A program made the position numbers and the translations under genes. A stretch of DNA of 15,296 bases, from assembly GCA_040775095.1 (NCBI GenBank), contig JAXGTD010000106.1:1-15296 (forward strand), in the 5' to 3' direction. The notes beneath the pieces were generated by a model, which saw only the letters and a program-made list of their open reading frames with translations, had not been told where the DNA came from and made no database searches. Numbering within the stretch: the stretch's first letter is position 1; each line of letters begins with the position of its first letter. This DNA is from JAXGTD01 sp040775095. GTDB lineage: Bacteria > Pseudomonadota > Gammaproteobacteria > Chromatiales > Chromatiaceae. Below are positions 1-15,173 of this stretch, piece by piece.

Positions 1-139
1 ACGCACGCGCCTCACCACCAAACTTCTTCGCCTGCGTGACCGTGATCGCCGCCGTCAGCGTCGTCTTGCCGTGGTCAACATGGCCAATCGTCCCGACGTT
101 GACGTGCGGCTTCTTACGTTGGAATTTTTCTTTGGACAT
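1..139 (-). CDS. tuf: Elongation factor Tu, N-terminal 46 codons (runs off the window)
   Basis: EF-Tu is the cytoplasmic GTPase that delivers aminoacyl-tRNA to the ribosomal A site. Only the start is present. The translation opens MSKEKFQRKKPHVNVGTIGH, with the G1 nucleotide-binding motif GHVDHGKT at residues 19-26, and continues to FGGEARA at the edge. The ATG at 139-137 is preceded by an AGGGG Shine-Dalgarno about 10 bases upstream. It starts 36 bases after the fusA stop, so it is the last known gene of the str operon. Most proteobacteria carry a second, nearly identical tuf elsewhere; this window cannot show whether that holds here. Residues 33-39 (TVTQAKK) differ from the E. coli sequence as I recall it; this is a variable part of domain 1. 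Identity is certain; only the 3' end is missing. Confidence 0.97.
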   Translation of the reverse strand, partial: MSKEKFQRKKPHVNVGTIGHVDHGKTTLTAAITVTQAKKFGGEARA

Positions 140-175
140 CGCGATGAACCCCTAAAATAGCTTTAAACGTTGGCG

Positions 176-2272
<2,097 letters not shown>

Positions 2273-2374
2273 GACTGTGTCTGCCTGTTTAGTGTTGGTG
2301 TGAAGCGAATGCGCCCAAATGCATGCGAGGGTGCGCAGGCGATGATCGGCAAACGGCCTCAGGCCAGCGCCCGA

Positions 2375-2845
2375 TTACCAGCGATAATGCGAAAATGCCT
2401 TGTTGGCCTCGGCCATCCGATGGGTGTCTTCCTTTTTCTTCACTGCCGAGCCACGGGCCTCGGATGCGTCCATCAGCTCGCCGGCGAGGCGCAGGGCCAT
2501 GGACTTCTCCGAGCGCTTGCGCGAGGCGTCGATCAGCCAGCGCATCGCCAGGGTGTTGCGCCGCGACGCCCGCACCTCGATCGGCACCTGATAGGTGGCA
2601 CCACCGACACGCCGAGACTTCACCTCGACCAGCGGCCTGACGTTTTCCATCGCCTGGTTCAGCAACTCGAGGGGCTCGGCGCCCTTGCGCTCCGCGACCT
2701 GGTCGAGCGCCCCGTAGATGATCCGCTCGGCGACCGACTTCTTGCCATCTTCCATGAGCATGTTGATGAACTTCGCGAGCAGGTCGCTGCCGTGCTTCGG
2801 GTCCGGCAGGATTTGGCGACGGGCGACAACGCGTCTTCTCGGCAT
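2375..2845 (-). CDS. rpsG: 30S ribosomal protein S7
   Basis: S7 nucleates assembly of the 3' major domain (head) of 16S rRNA and lines the E site of the small subunit. The 156-residue product begins MPRRRVVARRQILPDPKHGS and ends AFSHYRW, with length and ends typical of the family. The basic N-terminal arm and the segment LMEDGKKSVAERI are conserved. Start ATG at 2845-2843 is preceded by a GGAG about 11 bases upstream. It follows rpsL by 75 bases, and that spacer contains a 7-bp hairpin. In E. coli S7 represses translation from the rpsL-rpsG spacer; the same regulation here is an inference from position. No oddities were seen. Confidence 0.98.
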   Translation of the reverse strand: MPRRRVVARRQILPDPKHGSDLLAKFINMLMEDGKKSVAERIIYGALDQVAERKGAEPLELLNQAMENVRPLVEVKSRRVGGATYQVPIEVRASRRNTLAMRWLIDASRKRSEKSMALRLAGELMDASEARGSAVKKKEDTHRMAEANKAFSHYRW

Positions 2846-2889
2846 TGGTAGTAGCTCCGGATTCCTGGACGTCTATGTTTGAACGCGAT

Positions 2890-2912
2890 CTCGCCCAAAA
2901 CCTTCGGGCGAG
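2890..2912 (-). promoter_or_regulatory. Hairpin in the rpsL-rpsG spacer, possible S7 control element
   Basis: In the mRNA sense a perfect 7-bp stem, CTCGCCC paired with GGGCGAG, encloses the 9-base loop GAAGGTTTT. It starts 8 bases after the rpsL stop and ends 44 bases before the rpsG start. There is no T-run after the stem, so it is not an intrinsic terminator. In E. coli this same spacer is the S7 repressor-binding site and couples translation of rpsG to rpsL. That the hairpin serves that role here is inferred from location only; its sequence was not matched to a known S7 site. Confidence 0.5.
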
Positions 2913-2920
2913 CCCTGCAA

Positions 2921-3295
2921 TCAGCTCTTGGGCCGCTTGGCGCCGTATTTGGACCGGCCCTGGCGACGCTTGTCGACGCCCGACGTGTCCAGGGTCCCAC
3001 GCACCGTGTGGTAACGGACGCCGGGGAGGTCCTTGACGCGCCCGCCGCGGATCAGGATCACCGAGTGCTCCTGGAGGTTGTGCCCCTCACCGCCGATGTA
3101 CGAGGCCACTTCAAAGCCATTGGTCAGACGAACACGAGCCACCTTTCGCAGTGCGGAGTTCGGCTTCTTCGGGGTCGTCGTATAGACACGCGTACAGACA
3201 CCGCGCTTTTGCGGACACGCCTCCAATGCGGGCACGTTACTTTTCGCGACTTTGCGCTTCCTTGGGTTGCGCACCAGCTGGTTCACTGTGGCCAT
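2921..3295 (-). CDS. rpsL: 30S ribosomal protein S12
   Basis: S12 sits at the decoding centre of the small subunit and affects accuracy and streptomycin response. The 124-residue product matches the family length. It begins MATVNQLVRNPRKRK and ends KYGAKRPKS. The streptomycin-determining loops are wild type: TPKKPNSALRK with K43, and GGRVKDLPG with K88 and P91 (Met counted as 1). D89, the residue methylthiolated by RimO in E. coli, is present. The reading frame is open about 270 bases upstream, but the family start is the ATG at 3295-3293, with GGAG 9 bases before it. It is the first gene after a strong promoter at 3497-3525, with a leader of about 195 bases. It leads the str operon rpsL-rpsG-fusA-tuf. 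Confidence 0.98.
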   Translation of the reverse strand: MATVNQLVRNPRKRKVAKSNVPALEACPQKRGVCTRVYTTTPKKPNSALRKVARVRLTNGFEVASYIGGEGHNLQEHSVILIRGGRVKDLPGVRYHTVRGTLDTSGVDKRRQGRSKYGAKRPKS

Positions 3296-3332
3296 GCAAA
3301 GGTTCTCCAACGGCGTCCACGCGCCTGATACC

Positions 3333-3348
3333 TGTCCCGCACGGGACA
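3333..3348 (-). repeat. 16-base palindrome in the rpsL leader
   Basis: The sequence TGTCCCGCACGGGACA is a 16-base inverted repeat with a two-base centre. As RNA it would fold as a 6-bp stem with a four-base loop, about 38 bases before the rpsL start codon. In the mRNA sense the T-run (TTTTT) comes before the hairpin rather than after it, so it does not look like a terminator for the str transcript. It could be an RNA control or stabilising hairpin, or a protein-binding operator; the sequence alone does not decide. Confidence 0.45.
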
Positions 3349-3496
3349 AAAACGCCCCCTCCCATCGAGCCGCGGTTTGACGGCGACGGAGTAGGCTTGA
3401 TACTGCTTTAGCGACTGCTGCAGCCGGGCGAGCCAGCAGGCCGCCGGACCGGGAAACAAGTGGGCCAGCAGAGAAGCCGGCCGAGCTAAGACGGGA

Positions 3497-3525
3497 AGTA
3501 TATGACCCAACCAGGACCCTGTCAA
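3497..3525 (-). promoter_or_regulatory. Sigma-70 promoter of the str operon (rpsL-rpsG-fusA-tuf)
   Basis: On the minus strand the -35 box is TTGACA (3525-3520, a perfect match to the housekeeping consensus) and the -10 box is TATACT (3502-3497, one mismatch), separated by exactly 17 bases. Transcription would begin near 3490, giving a leader of about 195 bases before rpsL. The bases after the -10 box (TCCCGTC) are GC-rich, a discriminator type that in E. coli favours negative stringent control by ppGpp and DksA at ribosomal promoters; that control is inferred. This is the only near-consensus promoter I found in the window, and it explains how the str genes can be made independently of rpoBC. 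Confidence 0.85.
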
Positions 3526-3587
3526 TAGAGGCAGACTGGCAGGCATCGCCATCCTTGGCGTCGCCCAAAGCACGCCCCCCGGGGAGG

Positions 3588-8105
<4,518 letters not shown>

Positions 8106-8108
<3 letters not shown>

Positions 8109-8121
8109 GACCGTGCCTCCT
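8106..8121 (-). promoter_or_regulatory. Ribosome-binding site and TTG start of rpoC
   Basis: In the mRNA sense a perfect AGGAGG (8121-8116) is followed by 7 bases and then TTG (8108-8106). The codons after TTG read KDLLRIIKQ, matching the conserved N-terminus of beta-prime (E. coli rpoC itself starts with GTG before KDLL). No ATG or GTG lies close by in frame. The strong Shine-Dalgarno probably compensates for the weak start codon; that compensation is inferred. Confidence 0.9.
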
Positions 8122-8130
8122 GAAAAAGAG

Positions 8131-8157
8131 AGGGCCGAGGGCCGAGGGCCGAGGGCC
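8131..8157. repeat. Heptamer tandem repeat in the rpoB-rpoC spacer
   Basis: Four copies of AGGGCC spaced by single G bases form an exact 7-base tandem repeat (unit AGGGCCG, about 3.9 copies). On the rpoC mRNA it reads as repeated GGCCCTC and ends 9 bases before the Shine-Dalgarno of rpoC, with a CTCTTTTT stretch between. GGCC is self-complementary, so neighbouring units can form small GGCC-CTC-GGCC hairpins, and each unit can also pair with the AGGGCC in the upstream hairpin. Such short-unit repeats can change copy number by slippage; whether that occurs here is unknown. Confidence 0.9.
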
Positions 8158-8179
8158 TGAATACGTGGGGGCTGGTGCG

Positions 8180-8221
8180 GCCGGCGACCAGGGCCCTGGG
8201 ATGCGGCCCCGGCTCGCCGGC
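8180..8221 (-). promoter_or_regulatory. Strong hairpin just downstream of rpoB
   Basis: Ten bases after the rpoB stop codon, the mRNA can fold into a long stem. The outer part pairs GCCGGCGA (8221-8214) with TCGCCGGC (8187-8180), 8 perfect pairs. After one bulged G, the inner part pairs CCGGGGCC with GGCCCTGG, 8 pairs including one G-U, around a 9-base loop. The inner arm contains the palindrome CCAGGGCCCTGG. No T-run follows, so it is not an intrinsic terminator. It may protect the rpoB 3' end, act as a processing site or pause polymerase; these are guesses. Confidence 0.7.
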
Positions 8222-8231
8222 AGGACCGGGT

Positions 8232-12401
<4,170 letters not shown>

Positions 12402-12531
12402 TCTGGCTTCCCTCTGTGTTGTTCTGGAGACTCGATGAACAGCCGGGCGGAGAGTTCCTGCCGGGCGTGGGGCCGACGGCATTGACGGCGGTTTCGATCC
12501 GATCTGCTACTGCTCGTTCCCGCCAAGCGGT

Positions 12532-12576
12532 GGGTACGAAAAAACGGTTAGGCGTTTGCCGGAAGATCTCGTACCC
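12532..12576 (-). repeat. Inverted repeat upstream of rpoB
   Basis: The arms GGGTACGA (12532-12539 on the plus strand) and TCGTACCC (12569-12576) match perfectly over 8 bases with a 29-base loop. In the mRNA the 3' arm directly follows a T-run (CCGTTTTTTCG). The long loop makes it a weak terminator. It could form part of an RNase III type processing structure in the rpoB leader, by analogy with E. coli. Confidence 0.45.
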
Positions 12577-12620
12577 GATGACGCCGGATTGCGGCTCGCC
12601 TTCGCGGAGCATCGCCACGA

Positions 12621-12649
12621 GCACGGCCGGGCGATGTGCGTGGCCGTGC
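12621..12649 (-). repeat. Hairpin in the rpoB leader
   Basis: Arms GCACGGCC (12621-12628) and GGCCGTGC (12642-12649) form a perfect 8-bp stem with a 13-base loop. There is no T-run after the stem on either strand. It lies between the attenuator and rpoB and may contribute to leader RNA structure or processing. Confidence 0.5.
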
Positions 12650-12717
12650 GACAACGAAGGCGGACGTCAAGACAACGCGGCTGGTATGAGATTGGACAGA
12701 GATCGCCTAAGCAACAG

Positions 12718-12747
12718 AAAAAGGCCGGCGGCTCGAGGCCGCCAGCC
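12718..12747 (-). terminator. Intrinsic terminator acting as attenuator between rplL and rpoB
   Basis: In the mRNA sense the stem GGCTGGCGGC pairs with GCCGCCGGCC (10 bp, one G-U) around the 5-base loop CTCGA, and is followed at once by TTTTTCTGTT. The stem begins 40 bases after the rplL stop. This is the standard form of a Rho-independent terminator. Because rpoB has no visible promoter of its own downstream, it must be partly read through, matching the known partial terminator between rplL and rpoB in E. coli that lowers RNA polymerase output relative to L7/L12. Confidence 0.88.
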
Positions 12748-12751
12748 TGGA

Positions 12752-12772
12752 CAGCGCGTCAACAACGCGCTG
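12752..12772 (-). promoter_or_regulatory. Hairpin directly before the rplL-rpoB attenuator
   Basis: CAGCGCGT and ACGCGCTG form a perfect 8-bp stem with a 5-base loop. It starts 15 bases after the rplL stop, and only 4 bases separate it from the terminator stem. Tandem hairpins of this kind may protect the rplL mRNA end from exonucleases or slow polymerase before the attenuator; neither is shown by the sequence. Confidence 0.65.
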
Positions 12773-12786
12773 GAGCAAGGCCGTCC

Positions 12787-13164
12787 TTATTTGACCTCGA
12801 CAGCGGCCCCAGCCTCTTCCAAAGACTTCTTCGCGGCCGCGGCATCGTCCTTCGACACGCCTTCCTTCAGCGTGGTCGGAACGCCTTCGACGGCGTCCTT
12901 CGCCTCTTTCAGACCCAACCCGGTCATCGCGCGCACGGCCTTGATGACCGCGACCTTGTTGGCGCCAAACGACGTCAGGATCACGTCAAACTCGGTCTGC
13001 TCCTCTGCGGGAGCGGCATCTGCGCCGGCGGCCGCGGGGGCAGCGGCAACCGCGGCCGCCGCGGTCACGCCAAACTTCTCTTCCATCGCACTGATGAGGT
13101 CGACGACCTCCATCACGGTCATGCTGGCGATGGCTTCCAGGATCTCGTCTTTCGAAACAGCCAT
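12787..13164 (-). CDS. rplL: 50S ribosomal protein L7/L12
   Basis: L7/L12 is the multicopy stalk protein that recruits and activates translational GTPases on the large subunit. The 125-residue product has the three expected parts: N-terminal dimerisation helices (1 to about 32), a flexible Ala/Pro-rich hinge (about 34-54, unusually rich in runs of Ala), and the factor-binding globular domain (55-125) with GANKVAVIKAVRAMTGLGLK. The N-terminus MAVSKDEILEAIASMTVMEV is family-typical. Start ATG at 13164-13162 has AGGAG 7 bases upstream. It follows rplJ by 46 bases. The single gene supplies several copies per ribosome, fitting the attenuator just downstream that would favour its expression over rpoB. 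Confidence 0.98.
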   Translation of the reverse strand: MAVSKDEILEAIASMTVMEVVDLISAMEEKFGVTAAAAVAAAPAAAGADAAPAEEQTEFDVILTSFGANKVAVIKAVRAMTGLGLKEAKDAVEGVPTTLKEGVSKDDAAAAKKSLEEAGAAVEVK

Positions 13165-13210
13165 TGGCTTCTCCTAACTCTCGATTCGTTGAGGACGATG
13201 CGGCAAGCCC

Positions 13211-13738
13211 TTAGGCCGCCTCTTTCGCATCGCGGACCGCTGCAATGGTGCGAACGAGCTTGCTCGGCACCTCATTGAGGGTCGTCGTCAATTTCTGGAC
13301 AGGCGCCTTCATCACGGACATCAGCAGGCTGATTGCCTCCTCGTAGGTCGGCATCTTCGCCAGCTTGCCGAGCTCCGACGGATCCAGAAGCTGGCCTGAC
13401 AAGGCAACGAGCTTGACCTGGAACTTGTCGTGCCCCTTCGCGAAGGCCTCTACCACGCGTGCGGCCGAGCCCGGATCGTTCTGCCCAAACGCAAGCACGA
13501 GCGGGCCCGTGAGCCCCTCCTGCATGCAGGCAAAGTCGGTTCCGGCCAGCGCACGCTTGGCCAGGGTGTTCTTGACCACCCGCAGATAGACACCGGCCTT
13601 ACGCGCCTCGACGCGCAACTCCGTCATCTGTGCGACCGTCAAGCCCCGGTACTCGGCCCCGATAGCCGAGTAGGCACTCTTCGCGATCTCCGCGACTTCG
13701 GCGACGATCACCTCTTTCTGCGCAAATGTAAGCGCCAT
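13211..13738 (-). CDS. rplJ: 50S ribosomal protein L10
   Basis: L10 anchors the L7/L12 dimers to 23S rRNA at the stalk base. The 175-residue product begins MALTFAQKEVIVAEVAEIAK and contains the RNA-binding segment YRGLTVAQMTELR with VVKNTLAKRAL; the C-terminal helix that binds L7/L12 lies in the last 40 residues. The frame is open 94 codons further upstream into the leader, but the family N-terminus and a strong GGGAGGTGA five bases before the ATG at 13738-13736 fix the start. The L10-L7/L12 complex represses its own translation by binding the leader in E. coli; a matching leader is present upstream. Confidence 0.98.
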   Translation of the reverse strand: MALTFAQKEVIVAEVAEIAKSAYSAIGAEYRGLTVAQMTELRVEARKAGVYLRVVKNTLAKRALAGTDFACMQEGLTGPLVLAFGQNDPGSAARVVEAFAKGHDKFQVKLVALSGQLLDPSELGKLAKMPTYEEAISLLMSVMKAPVQKLTTTLNEVPSKLVRTIAAVRDAKEAA

Positions 13739-13761
13739 TGTCGTCACCTCCCGATTACGGC

Positions 13762-13777
13762 GGGGGCCTCGGCCCCC
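13762..13777 (-). promoter_or_regulatory. GC hairpin next to the rplJ ribosome-binding site
   Basis: The mRNA sequence GGGGGCCGAGGCCCCC is a perfect inverted repeat that would fold as a 6-bp stem with loop CGAG. It ends about 10 bases before the rplJ Shine-Dalgarno (GGGAGGTGA), so it could affect ribosome access. No T-run follows. A role in L10 feedback is possible but unproven. Confidence 0.6.
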
Positions 13778-13855
13778 ATGACACCCTCGGCCGGCGCACT
13801 CCCGCCCCTGCCGAAAGCCACTTCCTCCGTGCACCGTCATCAGGATCACCTGAAT

Positions 13856-13966
13856 CGTGGGCACCATCTGCGCAGGCCCTTCCATTAAGCCCGCCCCGCC
13901 GCTCGTCCTGACCGGTCGCGTGGGCACCTGCGGTCTTTGACAGCAGCCGGCCAGCGAAACTGGCCG
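13856..13966 (-). promoter_or_regulatory. Ribosomal protein L10 leader (autoregulatory RNA)
   Basis: In the mRNA sense, CAAAGACCGCAGG (ending 13927) and GGGCCTGCGCAGATGG (around 13880-13865) form the long-range helix typical of proteobacterial rplJ leaders. CGCAGG (13932-13927) pairs with CCTGCG (13876-13871), and after a two-base TG bulge CCC (13924-13922) pairs with GGG (13879-13877). A 7-bp hairpin with loop TTTCG (13948-13966) stands immediately 5' of it. In E. coli the L10-(L7/L12)4 complex binds such a leader and blocks translation of rplJ and rplL. Assignment is from motif recognition; a covariance-model search was not run. Confidence 0.75.
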
Positions 13967-13994
13967 ACGCCCCAAAGGCGTGTTGCCGGGGCGT
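13967..13994 (-). repeat. Stem-loop at the 5' part of the rplJ leader
   Basis: ACGCCCC (13994-13988 in the mRNA sense) pairs perfectly with GGGGCGT (13973-13967) around a 14-base loop. It abuts the next hairpin (13948-13966) with no gap. It has no T-run after it and so is not a terminator for rplA; it may be part of the leader fold. Confidence 0.5.
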
Positions 13995-14043
13995 TCCCGC
14001 ACCCGGCGTTGCGGCGACAAGGCCGCGGTAACGATTGCCGACG

Positions 14044-14739
14044 TCAGAACGCCAGGGAGCCGTGATCCACGGTCAGACCCGGACCCATGGTCGAGGAGAC
14101 CGTGACCTTCTGCATATAGACGCCCTTGGCCGCGGTCGGCTTGACCTTGACCAGATTGGCGAGCAGGGCCTCGAGGTTCTCACGTAGCTTTGCGGATTCG
14201 AAGTCGGCCTTGCCGAGTGGGCAGTGGATGATGCCGGCCTTGTCGGTCCGATAGCGCACCTGCCCGGCCTTGGCGTTTTCCACTGCCTCGACAACGTTCG
14301 CCGCGACCGTGCCGACCTTCGGGTTTGGCATGAGTCCGCGCGGGCCAAGCAGCTTGCCAAGTTGGCCAACGACGCGCATCGCATCCGGTGAGGCGATGAC
14401 GACATCGAAATTGAGGTTGCCGGCCTTCATCTCCTCGGCAAGGTCCTCCATACCCACCCGGTCTGCCCCGGCCGCGGTGGCGGCCTCGGCATTGGCACCC
14501 TGTGTGAAAACGGCGACGCGCACCTGCTTGCCGATCCCGTGGGGCAGCACAGTCGATCCACGCACCACCTGATCGGACTTGCGCGGGTCCACGCCGAGGC
14601 GCACGGCCACGTCGACACTCTCAACGAACTTGACTGCCGACAACTCCTTCAGAAGCGCGAAGGCCTCTTCAGCCGGATAGAGCTTTCCTTTCTCCACCCG
14701 CTCACGGATATTCTTCGCGCGCTTGGTAAGCTTGCTCAT
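14044..14739 (-). CDS. rplA: 50S ribosomal protein L1
   Basis: L1 binds 23S rRNA at the mobile L1 stalk, where it helps release deacylated tRNA from the E site. The 231-residue product is of family length. The conserved loop LGPRGLMPNPKVGTV is at 131-145 and STMGPG at 216-221. The N-terminus MSKLTKRAKNIRE is standard. The start ATG at 14739-14737 overlaps the rplK stop by four bases (ATGA), which indicates translational coupling. In E. coli L1 represses the L11 operon by binding the rplK leader mRNA; I could not identify that site here. Confidence 0.98.
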   Translation of the reverse strand: MSKLTKRAKNIRERVEKGKLYPAEEAFALLKELSAVKFVESVDVAVRLGVDPRKSDQVVRGSTVLPHGIGKQVRVAVFTQGANAEAATAAGADRVGMEDLAEEMKAGNLNFDVVIASPDAMRVVGQLGKLLGPRGLMPNPKVGTVAANVVEAVENAKAGQVRYRTDKAGIIHCPLGKADFESAKLRENLEALLANLVKVKPTAAKGVYMQKVTVSSTMGPGLTVDHGSLAF

Positions 14740-15173
14740 TGCTCCACCCCCTCAACCTCGAGTCCCATCGCTCGCGCACTCCCGGCGATGGTACGCACGG
14801 CGGCATCGAGACTGGCCGCATTGAGATCCGGCATTTTCGTCTGCGCAATCTCCTCGAGCTGCGCGCGCGTTACCGTGCCGACCTTCACCGTGTTCGGGAC
14901 GCTACTGCCCTTGGCCACGCCCGCCGCCTTCTTCAACAGGATCGACGCGGGCGGCGTCTTGGTGATAAAGGTGAAGCTCCGGTCGGTATAGACGGTGATG
15001 ACGACGGGGATCGGCAGACCCTTCTCGACGTCCTGCGTCTTGGCGTTGAATGCCTTGCAGAACTCCATGATGTTGACGCCGCGCTGGCCCAGCGCGGGAC
15101 CAACGGGCGGGCTGGGGTTGGCCTCGCCGGCCTTTACCTGCAGCTTGATGTAAGCGGATATCTTTTTCGCCAC
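14736..15173 (-). CDS. rplK: 50S ribosomal protein L11
   Basis: L11 binds the GTPase-associated region of 23S rRNA, takes part in factor binding and is needed for RelA activation in the stringent response. The 145-residue product is near the usual 142. The N-terminal domain carries PSPPVGPALGQRGVNIMEFC (residues 20-39), including the proline-rich strand at the thiostrepton site; the C-terminal rRNA-binding domain follows from about 75. The start is GTG at 15173-15171, giving MAKKISAYIKLQ, with GGAG 7 bases upstream; no in-frame ATG fits the family. Its last codon and stop overlap the rplA start. In related genomes nusG lies just upstream, outside this window. Confidence 0.98.
   Translation of the reverse strand: MAKKISAYIKLQVKAGEANPSPPVGPALGQRGVNIMEFCKAFNAKTQDVEKGLPIPVVITVYTDRSFTFITKTPPASILLKKAAGVAKGSSVPNTVKVGTVTRAQLEEIAQTKMPDLNAASLDAAVRTIAGSARAMGLEVEGVEQ

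Larger units (their letters stand above)
3296..3587 (-). other. rpoC-rpsL spacer: str promoter and leader
   Basis: This 292-base gap contains the str promoter (listed separately), about 60 bases of rpoC trailer and about 195 bases of rpsL leader. In the trailer, the mRNA sense shows short G/C inverted repeats such as CCCCGGGG and GGCGATGCC, but none is followed by a T-run, so no intrinsic terminator for rpoC is visible. The leader contains a 16-base palindrome near rpsL and several weaker GC-rich stems. The open frame that continues rpsL upstream across this leader is unlikely to be coding, since the rpsL start is fixed by the family. Confidence 0.7.
12402..12786 (-). other. rplL-rpoB spacer with attenuator and several stem-loops
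   Basis: This 385-base gap has no convincing gene. In transcription order it holds a perfect 8-bp hairpin (12752-12772), an intrinsic terminator (12718-12747), and two further 8-bp inverted repeats (12621-12649 and 12532-12576), then the rpoB ribosome-binding site. A TTGACG occurs in the minus strand near 12670 but has no matching -10 box. In E. coli the equivalent spacer has a partial terminator and an RNase III cleavage site, which set the RNA polymerase to ribosomal protein ratio. The same layout here suggests the same role. Confidence 0.75.
13739..14043 (-). other. rplA-rplJ spacer: rplJ leader
   Basis: This 305-base gap has no gene of its own. In transcription order it holds a 7-bp stem-loop (13967-13994), a second 7-bp stem-loop (13948-13966), the helix characteristic of the L10 leader (13871-13932), a small TCAGG-ATCA-CCTGA hairpin (13840-13853), and a GC-rich hairpin (13762-13777) next to the rplJ ribosome-binding site. 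I found no clear promoter boxes for rplJ, although E. coli has a promoter in this gap, and no intrinsic terminator for rplA. Confidence 0.7.

Noticed and set aside
3296..3568. In-frame N-terminal extension of rpsL
   Set aside because: The frame is open by chance; the family N-terminus MATVNQ and its GGAG site set the start, and the promoter -10 and -35 boxes lie within the supposed extension.
12402..12482. 27-codon extension of rpoB upstream of MAYSF
   Set aside because: RpoB proteins start at M(A/V)YS and there is a GAGGG 8 bases before that ATG.
12640..12675. Possible rpoB promoter around TTGACG on the minus strand
   Set aside because: No -10-like hexamer occurs at 16-18 bases; the downstream bases are GC-rich.
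12556..13278. Plus-strand frames crossing the rplL-rpoB spacer and rplL
   Set aside because: They run through the attenuator and across rplL in antisense, with no recognisable domain.
13739..14020. In-frame N-terminal extension of rplJ
   Set aside because: It covers the L10 leader; L10 starts at MALTFAQKE with a strong Shine-Dalgarno.
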